DNA from: Brachionus plicatilis
Taxonomy: Eukaryota > Rotifera > Eurotatoria > Ploima > Brachionidae
Assembly (NCBI GenBank): GCA_010279815.1
Contig: QEOQ01000303.1
Coordinates: 499,567 to 563,566 of the forward strand
Direction of reading: 5' to 3'
DNA: 64,000 bases
This document shows positions 1-12,357 of this stretch, one piece after another (within the stretch, counting starts at the first letter, position 1; every line of letters begins with the position of its first letter). The notes below the pieces were generated by a model that was given only the letters and a program-made list of their open reading frames with translations, had not been told where the DNA came from and ran no database searches. The translations under genes were made by a program, and so were the position numbers.

Positions 1-3000
1 AATTTAGAAATAAAAACTCTAGTTTTCCGTCGAAATTGATAAACTCTACGTTAAATTATTTTGAACAATATGCCACAAATTTATTGCAACAAATTGTTCT
101 ATGCATAAACGAGATGGATAAATATCATAGAGTTTATATCTCTGAGTGATTTAGAAAATGAAATAATTTAATTTTGAAAATGATTTTTAAATAATAGACT
201 TTTTTTTATTTTATTAATTAAAAAAATTTCGACAATGAATATTGTTATGTCCTATAAGGCTTCAAAAAAAAAACAACCCAACCTAATTATTTGAAATTTA
301 ATATTTTTTTTTCAAATGGTTCCATTATTTAGAAGGATAAAAATTTTACCTCGCTTATCAGATTTCTACCTAATTTCGCTTTTAATTTTTTTTCAAAAAG
401 TTCCAATTTCTAAAAAGAGATTTATTTGCACTTAAAATTGCGAGCTTTACTTTTTAACTTGTTATTTTTTTAGTTTTTGTTCCAAATTTGGTTTCATTAA
501 AAAAACCTTTTAAGTTTCAAAAAATTTAGTTCATTTTAAAACTAATAGATGATAAAATAGATTTTTAAAGTTGATTAATATTTTTTATAGATAAATTTGA
601 TATTAATTGTATCAATATTAAATAGAATTTTATCAGTTCAAGTCTAGTTAGGTAAGAAAGAGATGAGTAACTTACAAAATTTGTTTTTAGAATCAATTAA
701 TCAAATTCAGCATAACTAAATTTAATTAAATATTTTAAAAATTGGAATTAAATAATCATTTGGGCCCTAGGCTAGGCTTGAATTACTCGAGCAAAAATGC
801 TAATTTTTTTTGGGTCAAAATTAATTCTTTTTTATTTGCATCCTTAGTTGATTAAGTCACTAAATGATACGGAACGATATCTAAGTCAAATTTCTAAATT
901 TCACTAAAAGTCCATTCTTAATTTCATACAAAATATCATAAAATTTGTTAATTAGTCAAAAAGTCAACTTATTGATTGATTTTGAGATTTAAATAATAAA
1001 AAACGAATTTTAGTATTTTTGATGATATTTGAACATAAATATGAAAACTGCCAAAGATTTTACTAATTAAGGAAGTCAAATAAAATATTAATGAAGAAAA
1101 TAATTATTTGCTGTATACACTGAAAATATAATAAATTTTTAAGTTTGCTTCAAGCATTTTAGTAATTTATTTAACGAACTTGATTAATTTTCCAACTCAT
1201 GACAAAATTTACAATACAGGAAAAATCAGTTTAACTAATCAATGGATTGATTAAGGCATTTAGGAATTTAGACCCTCGAATTGCGTTATGTGGTTTATTA
1301 AAAAACTAAATCTTTATAGATTAATACCATGTTCACAATTTGAATTATTAAGTCAAATTTAATTATTAACTATAAATATAACATATAATTTGATTATTTT
1401 TAATACAAGTAGTCAAAATAGATAAGTAACATATGTGGATTTTTGAAACTATAAAATTTACGACAAGTTAATTATTTGTTTTAATTTTTAACTTGAATAA
1501 TTAATATTTCTAAAAAATATTTCTTGACAACTTAAAATTAAATTTTCCTCACAGAACTAATCTTATGTCGAATAGATTACTCAGGCTTGACAAGAAAAAA
1601 ATTAATCATTTTAGCAAAAGGTTCATTGATTGAAAAAAGATCGTATCTTTAAGCATTTTTTAAATTTATGTCGATGACTTTATGATTCGTGAACCCCATT
1701 ACAATCTTAAAAACGACAATGAAATTTATTCAAGTTAAATTTTTTCAAGGATATATTATAATTAGAATAATAATTTAATACAAAAAAAATATTTGATTTA
1801 ATTTTAGGTTTTAGATTTATCTGTTTCTAATATTAAAATAAATATTTTAAAAGAAGATATCTTCAATTTAAAATTTATTAAAAATAAATTAAATATTGCG
1901 AAAGAAAGACTTCGAAGATAATAATCAAATGATGCCTCAACCCATTTTTATTTCATAAATCAAAGTATTTTTCGAGAAATTTGTAAGTTTTTTTTTTGTT
2001 TAATTTTTCTTTAATTATCTTTGAGATGATGACATCTTAAGCTAATTAGTTATCCAAAAGCTCGTTTTATATACCCGCCAATTCTAAAGCAAAAAAGAAA
2101 TTGCCAAGGCATATAATTAAACAATGACTCAGCTAGCATTACCGCAAGAAGAATTCAAGTAGTTTATTAACAGTTTATCAAGCGTGATAAACTTCAATGT
2201 TTAAAATTATAACTTTTTTTGCTATAATGAGAGAAGGACTTTGACACTTTAGAATTTTCTCTTTGCTTTATCGGATTAAATATCAAATGGAATTTTTGAC
2301 TCAAATATTTTAATCCGAAAAGGCTTCATTCTCGACTTGGTTATGTCACATTTGTCTTAGATAAATAGTATTAAAAGTATTTTTGGAATTTTAGAGAAAA
2401 TTTTTGGTCCATCGATTTTTCAAACAGAATCCTTTCAAGATGGAGCAATTAAATAATCGGTTTAGAAAATAATATTTATGGATTCGGATTTTGCTCGAGT
2501 GCATCTAGAAAATAAGGTCATTTTTAAAAATTTTATTTACTCTTGAGCCAAATAAAAGTTATAATTTCTCTATCAAAATATAATTAAATATTTTGTTATA
2601 TAATTAGAGGAAATAAATACTTTACTTGAGACCTTTTTAATTAGAACCCTGTAGGAGATTTTCGAGTAAAAATTCAACAAAGAGCAGGAAAAGCTACCAA
2701 AATAAACATTTAAGCAAAAAGAAAAGATCTTACGTAATGTAAATTTAATTACGTAAGAATTTAAGCCGAAAATCTCATTTAATTAACTTATTCTAAATTA
2801 TATTTTTTATCTTATAATTTTTGAGCAAAAATGAATTGTTTTGATCTAGTGTTTTAGCGTGACTCTCTTAATTCGCTTCGCCTAAATACTTCGCTACTAA
2901 TCTGGTAATATCATATGTGAAAGCTAATCAATGGTCATGAGATTTTAATTACAATTGCAGATTTTTGTGTCAGGAAGTAAATAAAAATATCAAAGTTAGT

Positions 3001-6000
3001 TCAAATATCTAAACATATTTGATTTGCGTTTCAGAATATTTATAAGTTGTTTATATAATTTTTTCTCAAAATTAATTATTTTATATTGTATAGTATTTAA
3101 AAATTAGTAGGCTTACCTCAATTCATGCAATGCATAAATATACAACTTTCTATTTTATTAAACTTTTCATATTTTTTTCTTTCAAAGACATTTTAGTATA
3201 AAAAAATTTATTCAGATTTGAATTTTCTTTTAGTTTTTTTTATGTAATTTGTAGGAGCTCGATTCAAATATTCAAAAAAATAGTAATTATCTCACAAAAC
3301 ATTTGTATTTGTCTTCTTTATTTTTTAATTTTAAGACAAAAATGTCAATGTGAATTTAATAAACTTATAAACGAAATGATTAGAATAATTAAAGCATTTT
3401 TGTTATTTGGATGTGAATAGAGTTGTGTTATGAGTAGAATAATGAATTCATGATCAAGCTCTGTGGTGTCCAGCAGCTTCTGACCTAATTGAGTTAATTT
3501 ACTCAAATGTAATAAAAATTGTAATCTAGACCTAATCACGAAAATTGCTTATCATTTTTGATTTTGACTCTTAAAAATGGCTTCACTCTCCAAAAGCTCG
3601 GCAAAATAAGCTTTATTTTTTCGCGAATCTAATTAAGTTTAAAGATTATTGCTTTTGCCAGTGATCTGTCAAGATAAATGTAAAAGAAAGTAAAAAAATA
3701 TATTTTTTTTTGGAAATTGATGGATCAGCTTAAGTTTTTTTAAGAAAAAAATCACTTAGAACAAAATTTAGTTATTTACATTGATCATTTAAAATGGATT
3801 TATATCAAACGCGAGCCAGCATCTGATTTACTTAATGGATAAAATAATTTTAACCTGTCATTAGAGGTGAAAATATTTTTCATTGAAAGATTATATCTTA
3901 AAAAATATTTATCTAAAGTATTAAAAAGGGATAAGATTTTATTTATTTAGTAATTTGAATCGGCGCACATTCGCATTTGGTCGGAAATGCCGCCTACTTG
4001 AATGAATCACAAAGTAAACAAGAACAATTTCTTCGTCTATTTTAAAAGCATTAATCTTTGGCAATGTGAATTTAAATTGAGTTCTTTTTAAATTTTACAA
4101 TTAGACTTCAAATTTTAATTAAATTTAAGACTTAGGTAAGCAAAATAAATTGAAATTTGTTAAATCGATGTGTCAACCTACACCGGACTATTTCAGTGCC
4201 CGATTTCACGCTCATTTGATTTAGATAGATTGCAAATAATTCTGTTTTTATTTTAATTTTAAAATAGTCAATTAATGGGACCAGAGCATGCAAGCTATTA
4301 TTTTCAATTATTTAGTTAAATTTTGCTATTTAAAACAAAAATTTTCCGATTATTTAACAACTCTTAGTTTTACTCAGCTTGCTGCTGAGTCCCAGGTCAT
4401 GCTCCAATTTTAACCAGGCATGGAACTGGCACAAAAACAATTGGAGCAAGTTTGCAAACATTTATTTTTGTTCATTGGAACATATAAACCATTTCATTTA
4501 AACAAACTTATATATTTTTTCTTTTTAATTTTGATTTTTAAGCTCATTTTTTTAGATCAGTAAATAAAATTTTTAAGCTTTACTTTTGTATAAAACAAAA
4601 AGAAAAAGCTATTTAAGATAATTAACTGATATTTATTACATTTAATGTCAGATATATCGTGTTTATCTATTATATATCTTTAAATTGAACAATTTTTCTA
4701 GCTTTTGTTTATTTTAGATACTGAATGTTTCCGATCGATAATTGAAGAAATAAGCCATATTTTGCTTTATCCTCTTGTAGTACTAATCAAAGATTTAATT
4801 AATAAAAATGTAAGCCGTAATTTAAAACTATCACAATAGATGATGGTAATACTATTCCAAATCAGCATGTAATCAATTTATTATTCATGGTATTTTTGTT
4901 TATTAACTTTCAGTTTAATTAATGATCAGTATTTTGCCATTTGTGAGATGATCGACCATTTCTTTCCAGATTCTAGATTTAAATAACCATGATTTGAATT
5001 TTAATTTTCTTTTTCAAATTTGCTTTTTTGTTATTTTAATGATTTTGCAGATATTGAAACTCAATCAGCTCTAATTTGAATATATTTTAATTTCTAAATT
5101 ATTTTAATATTAAAATTCATATTGATCACTTTGAACATTGACTAAATTCAGGTATTTTATTAATGCAGAGAAAAAAATTTTAAAATGTTAACAAACGTCT
5201 TTAGGAAATAATTTGAATATTTTCTTTTAAATATTTAATTGTGTGGTATTAATTGCATAGAGTAGTTGATTTTATAGAAATAAAATTTAGAAAAAAAATT
5301 TTGTTTTAACAAACTTACAAATTAGTCAGCTCAAAACAAATTGGAATATAGCTCAACAAAAATTAGAAAAGATTTAATGCAGATTCTCTAGTTGAGTATC
5401 TAAAACAAATCAAGCGTTTACTACCAAAAAATGGTAAAAAAGTTTTCTCATTGGGTTCTTAGCTGATTTGGCTAAACAAAAGTGTATTAGATTCAGAGCT
5501 TGAGCATAGTTTCAAAAGATAGTTTGTGATTGTTAGGTAATACTTGGATTTTCATACTCTAAATATCAATAAATTATTTTGAAAGCTAAGTTTTAATTGA
5601 AATTTGAAAAAAAATGCATCTTTTCTGAATATTTATTTAAAGTTAAAGTAAAATTTATTCTCAGCCTAAGGCTATGATCAAAAAATTTGTAAACAGTTTT
5701 TTTATTTTAGTGAGTGTTTGGATGAAAATTTTGCAGGCGAGTCAATTAAGTAAATATAATTATAAGATTTATGAGAAATACATTGAATTAAAAAAAAATT
5801 GTAATAAACCTTAAATTAGTTAGGTTTAAGCTCGTATTTTTGATTCATATGTGCTTGAGGTACAATATTTGGAATCTCGAAAATTAATATGTTGTGAAAG
5901 AAATTCTATTTGACAAAATTTAACAATAGAACAACTCTCACACTTAGCTTGTCATGATAAATTGAATTAAATCGAAAAAGAACCACGAGAAATTGTTTTT

Positions 6001-6300
6001 TTTTTTTGTTAGGATTTAAATATTATGTAATTTATTTACAAAGTAAAAAGTATGACACTTCTTTGGATACATATAATGGCGCTCTTTCACTAAAGGCTCA
6101 TATGCTAATTATTTTGTAAACCGATTTGTTCTTTACTCATTAGAAAATATTTTGTTTAGTTTAATTCCCAAAATACTCTAGACTAAAATATATGGCTAGA
6201 AATCCAAAGTTTGTTTGTATGATTTGACTAGAGAAATTTAAATTAAACTTTATGTAATTTAGCTCAGAAAACGGACTTAGTTTTTAATTAAGCCTAGGAC
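1..6300. other. AT-rich intergenic DNA, no gene seen
   Basis: Very AT-rich sequence full of homopolymer runs. The only open frames are short and have no recognisable motif or splice context. Small local structure: a palindromic pair around 2731-2759 (arms CTTACGTAAT and ATTACGTAAG) and a 9-bp inverted repeat, GCTCCAATT/AATTGGAGC, around 4401-4444. I see no supportable gene, RNA or complete element. Confidence 0.6.
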
Positions 6301-6345
6301 CTTGTATTTTTAGCCGAATGGTCAAAGGTATTGCTAGTTAAATTT
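6301..6345 (+). repeat. Relic of a tRNA-derived SINE head
   Basis: Contains TAGCCGAATGG followed by TCAAAGGTATTG. This matches the A-box of Ser/Leu-type tRNAs and the head of the SINE-like repeat near 57953. No B-box or 3' body follows, so it is a truncated relic and not a tRNA gene. Confidence 0.4.
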
Positions 6346-9277
6346 TATTTTACATTAATAATCCATCCACTTTCTCTCTCTTTCCCAATTAAATATAAAT
6401 AATTTTTGTTTTAGTTTAAGTTGAGAATATGTTTTTTATTTGGGTTATCTCTATTTTTTAATTTGTAAAAAATTTTAATTAAAACTTTTAAATTTATAAT
6501 CCGATTTTTGTGAAAATAATTAAACAAAGCTTGTTTTTCGCTCTTAATTTTGAACATACAAAAAAAATTCTATCATAAATACTAGACTTTTATTTCGTAA
6601 AATTAGAAAAACAAGTTCGGTCAATATTCAACCAGAGCTCATTTTATAAGCGAGAAAAATGTTGGTGATTAGAAAATTGACTATAGTACTATAATAACTA
6701 TTTTGATATTTGATATTTAAAGTCATTTTTTTGGACCAAGTTAAAAAATATTTCATGCAGGAAATTTTATAAATCTCACTTGTTAACCTTTTCTTTTTAT
6801 GAAAGTTTTTTTTAAAGAAGTTTTATCGAGTTTTTTTCTAATCTGCTCAATTTGTACATTGCCAGGGTTGGGATACTACAGTTTTTTTTTTCAAGCCAAG
6901 AATTCTGTTAACTCAACATTTTTTTCAATTTTTGAAAAAGTTCAGAGCGTGTTTAACTCCAATTTTAGATTAGTCACGTTTAGAGATCTAAAGTATCGAA
7001 TACTTGGTCCATTGAAGCAAAAAGTAATTAAAACTCAGCAGCCCGCTACGCTACAAATGTAGTAGCTACATTGTAGCTAGACAAATGTATTCATTGTTGC
7101 TCAATGATTCAGCGGAAAATGCATCAGCAATTAATTTCAATTATTATTGATTTAAAAATTGAATATGTCATTTTGGAGCAATAATTTTTGCTTGATTTGA
7201 CACACTTCATTTAAAGAGTTAAGTATCTTTTTCTTTGAGAGAATGAAATAATTAAGAGAATAAATATTTTAAAGTGGTTTATCATTTCCTGCTATGTTAA
7301 AAATCTTGAAAAGCTTTTAGCAATGTCAAGAGTATTGAAAAAAAGCCATAGCGCTTTTTGTTGATCTTCAAGAGCCCCATGAAAATTTATCACTATTTTT
7401 GAGTTAAATCTTTAATAAATAGCTTTTCGGTCTTAAATCAAGCTTAAATTAGTGAATTGAACTAAGTGCAAATAAACTACAAATAAATTGTACGGCATTA
7501 GTTATTTTGAAAGATTGATCCCAATAATGGATATCAGATTGATTATATTGGAGTTGTATCAAAAAAGTGTTCGACAGGCACTTGATTAATTTAAAGTTTT
7601 AATAAAAATTCTAATTAAATTCTAATTTTTTAGGCGTTTCGTCCCAGTTCTCATTTTAAAACAATGGAACAATTGAGCCAAGTTCTTAGTTTAAAAAATA
7701 AAAAGCTTGATTTTTTTTCATTTTATATTTTTTAGTTGACTAAAATTTGCATTTTCCATTGTGGATAAATCGGCTTCTCATTAGCACCTGTCTCACTGTG
7801 TACACCTTTGAATTGCTTATCTATTATTGTCTCTCTATAAATAAATTTTTTTTGTCATTAAATCACAGCTTTTTAGATAGGTATTTGTTTGAAAGCTGAA
7901 CAAATACGACCCGATCGAATTTTTTTTTTCGCGTATTATGATAAGAATGTGAATTTATCTTTAATAAAATTTTATCTAAAATTTGGATACTTATGCACAA
8001 TAAAACGAAAAAGATAATACCAAAATGGAGAGGTACTAATAAACTTTTATATTATCACCCTTGTTGATTGACAGCTAAATCAAGTGCACTAGCAACAACA
8101 AAAAAGAAGAAATCCATGGCATATGTTTAATATGAGCAAGAAAAAGACCTTATTAATGAAAGCAATGCGGACAGTGATCACAATCAGGTACTTTATAACC
8201 TATGATTATATAAAACTTTTTGAATTTGAAAATATTTTTTAGACTTGAAGTCAAAATCTATAATTATTCATGAAATGGGTTTTTTTTTTATTTTTTGGTG
8301 CTAATTTTTAAGTTGAATTAGACTTGAATTTAGTTTCTTATTCAAATTGTGAATAATTTTTATTGTCCTATGTATTTTTACTCATTTAAATTGATAATAA
8401 AAAGATAATAGCTTTCTCAATTGGAAGGAATTGAGAGTACTTAAAATTGTTTCAAGAATAGTTTTTTAGTAAAGCATTTTTTATTATTCAAATAAATGGA
8501 AAAATAAAGTAATTTTGCTTTCGAGGCACTTTTATCTATTATTGACTTTTATCAAGACTCAGAGAAAATTGAATTCAACATTTAAAGTACACACTGATAT
8601 GGGCATGATATTTGTATTAGAAAACAAAAAAAATAATTAAATTTGACAAGTGACCATTTGGTCTGATTTATGAACCGAAGTCGGTTTGAAGCTAAAGGCG
8701 CTTTTTTTGTTTCAAAAAATAATTTTAATCATTTACAATTGAATTAGCAATTAGAATTGAAAAAAAAAAGATTTGTTCGTATCGAGTCGATATTCGATAC
8801 AGTAAAGTATCGATTAGGGAGCCAGTAAATGTAAATATTTTATTTTTATTTTATTCATTTTGCTCTTCTAGTTAATGGTTTTTTAAATATTAATTAAACA
8901 AAACAAAATTGATACAATTGAAATTGAAAATAAAAATCGAATTTGTTTTCCCCTATGATCGATGTATAAAGTTCAGCACAAATTTACAATTTTTATTTTT
9001 TTTTAAGGTTATATTTATTATTTTTAGATTCACTGATGCCCTAGAATTGTTTGTAAGAAACAAACCAAAATGGCCTTATTCATTTTTTTAATTTTTATTA
9101 AATATTTGTTTTTTTTTGTTTCTCGGTTAAGTCGTAAATGAGTCTAAGAGCGGATGAAAAAGCCCTTTGAAAATTTTCCAAAATTTAAATGCTGGATTTT
9201 ATCTTTTAGAACAACCTTGACTTGAGAGATATATGAATGTTAAATTTTTCAAACATCATATTCATTGGACTGTGTAG
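6346..9277. other. AT-rich intergenic DNA with small palindromic relics
   Basis: No convincing gene. An 87-codon frame at 6799-7062 is hydrophobic and composition-driven. Around 7047-7079 there is a near-palindrome built on GCTACAAATGTAG and CTACATTGTAGC, which shares the TAGCTACA word with the tandem array at 9278-9425. That suggests both are pieces of one decayed DNA transposon. Confidence 0.5.
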
Positions 9278-9425
9278 TTTTTACATTTTGTAATTACTAC
9301 AATTTTAGCTACATTTTGTAGTGACTACAATTTTAGCTACATTTTGTAGTGACTACAATTTTAGCTACATTTTGTAGTGACTACAATTTTAGCTACATTT
9401 TTTAGTGACTATCTTGTAGCCATGT
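9278..9425 (+). repeat. 28-bp tandem repeat with internal palindrome
   Basis: About four and a half head-to-tail copies of a 28-bp unit containing TAGCTACATTTTGTAGTG and ACTACAATTT. Each unit carries the inverted pair TGTAG..CTACA, so the array can fold on itself. The last unit is degenerate. Subterminal arrays of this kind occur in hAT-like transposons, but no element ends are visible here, so the parent is unknown. Confidence 0.8.
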
Positions 9426-10319
9426 AGTCAAATTATTGATGAACTTTTTATCTAAAGTTAAAGCTCTCGTTTATTTTAAGACAATATTTCGAGTCGAATC
9501 AGACATGAAACAAATTTTAAATGAATTTCAATAATTAATTGAGCGCAATTAAAAAAGCAGGTGGCCGCGGGTCATCATTTTTCCTAAATAACCAAATTGC
9601 TCTTAAGTGTGTTTAAGATTGTTTGGTCTGATAACTAGAGAATAGAATATTTATTCGTGTTGGAATAATAATATTATGATATAGAATTACAAGAATTGTT
9701 TCGTAGCAGTCGATCGATAAAATAGATGTCTAATCTTGCCATAAAAGATTAGTATTTGTATATCTTAATTTTTGTAATTAAATCTAGCCATATCAACTAG
9801 AACGGATCTCTCACAAGAATCGACTATCGATAAGCCAGTGTTTGTTGGGAAAAATCGATTATTTAAATATGATTGATTGTTCGGATATTACTAAATGTCA
9901 TCTTTTAAGAGATAAGGTGTTAGAGCAAAATACAAACTCATTTAAAGCTATCGATAGCCAGCCAGTGTCCACAATTTGATATTTGTAAAAAACAATTTCT
10001 ATGTTTTTAAAATTTTTGTTTTACACCTTGCACGATGAGCTAAAATGTTGTCCATAAAACTGAGAAAATCAACTTTTAACTTTTCTACTTTGACAACTAT
10101 AAAATCTTAATTTTAATTTTTTTCTTCTTTTTGTTGGCAACCTTATTAATTTTTTATTTAAAAAACATCGTAATTTAGAAAATAAGATTTCGAAATGGAA
10201 AATTTTTTTTTAGATTCATTTTTATTAGATGGAATTTAGAAAAAAAAAATATTTAAATTATGAGTTATAAAATTTAACAACATAGAAATTAAAAAAATCT
10301 TAATTTTATATTTTTTTTT

Positions 10320-10430
10320 GAAAATTTCCAATTTGATAAATAGAATTTTATAAAGGGGGACTCATCCTCATCCTTTTAAATATTGGAATGAGGACTTGAG
10401 CATTCCTCAGTCCCTCGCTGGCTACGCCAC
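10320..10430. mobile_element. 3' terminus of a DNA transposon (fragment)
   Basis: A less AT-rich stretch ending in CTGGCTACGCCACTG. This looks like a terminal inverted repeat whose mate would begin CAGTGGCGTAGCCAG. The internal words gaggacttgag and cctcagtccctcg are typical of such ends. No matching left end was found in the window, so this is a truncated copy of an unclassified element. Confidence 0.4.
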
Positions 10431-10444
10431 TGATACAATTGATT

Positions 10445-10690
10445 GTCAGACTGGATGAATAATACAAAGTAGGTTTCTATTCAAAATATATCGAATACCC
10501 GACTCTATTGTGTAATTGCTACCTAACAATTTCTTCTTTCTTTCCTAAAACACTCAATACCTAAACATGCAGCACCTGTGATCACTCATTTTAATTTAAC
10601 TAATATTTTTTTTTTTTTCTAATTTATTTTATTTTTAATGTCAAAGATCTTTAGCTCGGCACAGATAAACAAATAAACAAATGAATTATT
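10445..10690 (+). mobile_element. LINE 3' fragment A (untranslated end)
   Basis: The stretch about 10450-10540 is homologous, in reverse complement, to the sequence just beside the minus-strand LINE coding end near 36470-36540. Shared words include cgaatacccgactc against gagttggatattcg. It ends with the family 3' tail TTAGCTCGGCACAGATAAAC at 10651-10670 followed by AAAT-type repeats. It is sense on the plus strand and 5'-truncated. Confidence 0.6.
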
Positions 10691-10785
10691 TTTTTTGCTT
10701 ATAGATGAATTGAAAGGAAGCTGTAATTCAAGACTCAACATAAATAAGAAATGGAAATAAAAATTAAATATCTACTAAATAATAA

Positions 10786-11172
10786 ATCGGGTTTATAACC
10801 CAGAACATTAGGAAATCTTTACAAATCATTAATAGCATCATTTTTAGATTATTCTTTTCCTTGTTCAAACTAATTCTTACAATCTATCAAAATAAAAATA
10901 CAAGTCATTCAAAATTCAGCAGTTCGATCTATTTTGAATCTAAAATTTAATATTCCCTACAACATTATGCATCAAAAGGTCTTTAATAACTTTAATGGCA
11001 GTCTCAAATCGACTTTTTGAGTTGAGCGAGAGATATGTATGGTACAGGACTGAGTTATTCTGTTCCATTAGTTGTCAGGCTGGCGAAGAAATACAGTTTT
11101 AAATCGATTTTTTTTTCATTCAAAATTTTGTACTGAAGGAGCCTTAGCTTGGTACAGATAAAAAAATAAGAA
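10786..11172 (+). mobile_element. LINE 3' fragment B (degenerate RT C-terminus)
   Basis: The plus strand reads as a decayed reverse-transcriptase C-terminal region (YKSLIASFLDYSFPC, then IQNSAVRSIL with stops). It parallels the better copy on the minus strand at 36531-36872. The fragment ends with the family tail, CCTTAGCTTGGTACAGATA at about 11142-11160. It is 5'-truncated and full of stops, hence dead. Confidence 0.75.
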
Positions 11173-11391
11173 AAAAAAATTTTTTTTATTATTACTTTAA
11201 AATTTAAAATTTTAAATCAATAAATGATTTTTTTTTGCAAAATGATATTGGACCAAAATCAGTATTCTTCTATGTCAGATCGAGTGAGGGCTCGAGCGCA
11301 GCCGATTCATCGAACGCCAATCCGAGAGTCTCGATTGGCGTTCGACAGGACGCGAGGGTCTGGGTTAGGTTGTTATTTAGATTTGGTATAA
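11146..11391 (+). pseudogene. Broken duplicate of the 5' end of the coiled-coil gene
   Basis: From the LINE tail (11146) through the start codon at 11242 to about codon 30, this matches 12256-12480, the upstream flank and start of the gene at 12358. After the shared MILDQNQYSSMS the reading frame shifts, because bases present in the main gene are missing, and an unrelated frame closes at 11389-11391 (49 codons). A fold-back follows: arms 11310-11322 and 11333-11345 are perfect 13-bp inverted copies of the gene's own TCGAACGCCAATC. I read it as a duplicated, truncated and rearranged copy. Confidence 0.85.
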
Positions 11392-11411
11392 AATTATGGT
11401 CTCTTTGAGAC

Positions 11412-11438
11412 ATAGTAGCAGTAGTAGTAGTAGTAGTA
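11412..11438. repeat. AGT/AGC trinucleotide microsatellite
   Basis: A short run of (AGT)n with an AGC interruption, about seven to eight units. Confidence 0.8.
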
Positions 11439-11459
11439 ATATCTGCAGTATAGATATTT

Positions 11460-12085
11460 CTATCTACACTAACGCTTAAAAGCGTTATAAACTAAGGCTT
11501 TGGCAAACTTTGCTTTTCACCATTCCAAAGACTTCATTTTCAATGACTGCTTTGAAGCTATTTATTGTTTGCACTAACAGCATTCACTGATAAGCTGTTC
11601 CATAATTTTACACAGCGATTTATAAAGAAATTATATCTTAATGAGCCTCTGCGATTTATTTCTCGGACCAATCTATTTTCATGTGGTCTTCTTAGGTTTT
11701 TTACACTACAAGCGAAATTGATACCATTTGTAAACGATACTTTTTCAAAACCATTTAAAATTTTGTATATTTGAATTAAGTCTCCCCTTAAACGACGATT
11801 TTCAAGTTTCACAAGATTTAAGTATTTCAATCTGTCTTCATAAGACTTGGTTCTGGTATAACTTATACCAGAACCAAGTCAATCAATCATTTTTGTCGTT
11901 CTTGTTTGTACTTTTTCAAGAATTGTAATGTCTGTTTTTAAATTCGGACTCCAGGTGCATACTCCAGATGGGGTTTCACAAGTGATGTATAGAGAAGCCT
12001 TAATGACTCTCGGCTAAGGTTCTTATTTGACCCAGTATTCGGTTAGCTTTCATAGCTGCTACAGTACATTGTTTATTCCATAGTA
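11460..12085 (-). mobile_element. LINE ORF2 C-terminal remnant (CR1/Jockey-like)
   Basis: The minus strand encodes a typical non-LTR retrotransposon C-terminus. An upstream part with frameshifts (ANRILGQIRTL, then LLYTSLVKPHLEYA) is followed by an open 90-residue piece at 11558-11830 containing KYLNLVKLENRRLRGDLIQ and, near its end, VKLWNSLSVNAV. These are the residues that follow the RT thumb in many LINEs. It differs from the RT fragments at 10786 and 36531, so a second LINE family is likely. An exact 37-bp palindrome sits inside it at 11844-11880. Confidence 0.85.
11844..11880. repeat. Perfect 37-bp palindrome
   Basis: Two 18-bp arms, GACTTGGTTCTGGTATAA and its exact reverse complement, are separated by one base. 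It lies inside the LINE remnant. Confidence 0.97.
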
Positions 12086-12249
12086 CTGTAAATTTATTTT
12101 AAAAATTTGAGTTGAAAAAAATAATTTTGATGTGTTCGGATGTAGCTCATCAAATTGAATATTTTTTAAGGAATCTGTTGGTATACTTGGTTTTAAAAAA
12201 ATGTTGAGACTTTGTTTTGGTAGCTTGTGATTTCAGGTGATCAAAAAAA

Positions 12250-12282
12250 TGAATGTAGCTCGGTACAGATAAAACAAATAAA
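12250..12282 (+). mobile_element. LINE 3' tail (copy C) abutting a gene start
   Basis: TAGCTCGGTACAGATAAAAC plus AAAT-rich sequence, the same tail that closes fragments A and B and, on the minus strand, the LINE at 36270-36320. Only the tail survives. It lies about 75-105 bp upstream of the start codon at 12358, so the gene's leader or promoter appears to include LINE-derived sequence. Confidence 0.7.
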
Positions 12283-12357
12283 ATATTTTTTTTTTTATTT
12301 TGAAAATTTTAAATTTTAAATAAAAAAATATTTAGATAATAGATTTTTTTTTGTAAA

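Noticed and set aside
6799..7062. 87-codon hydrophobic open frame
   Set aside because: Phe-rich translation of AT-rich DNA, runs into palindromic repeat sequence, no homologue recognised.
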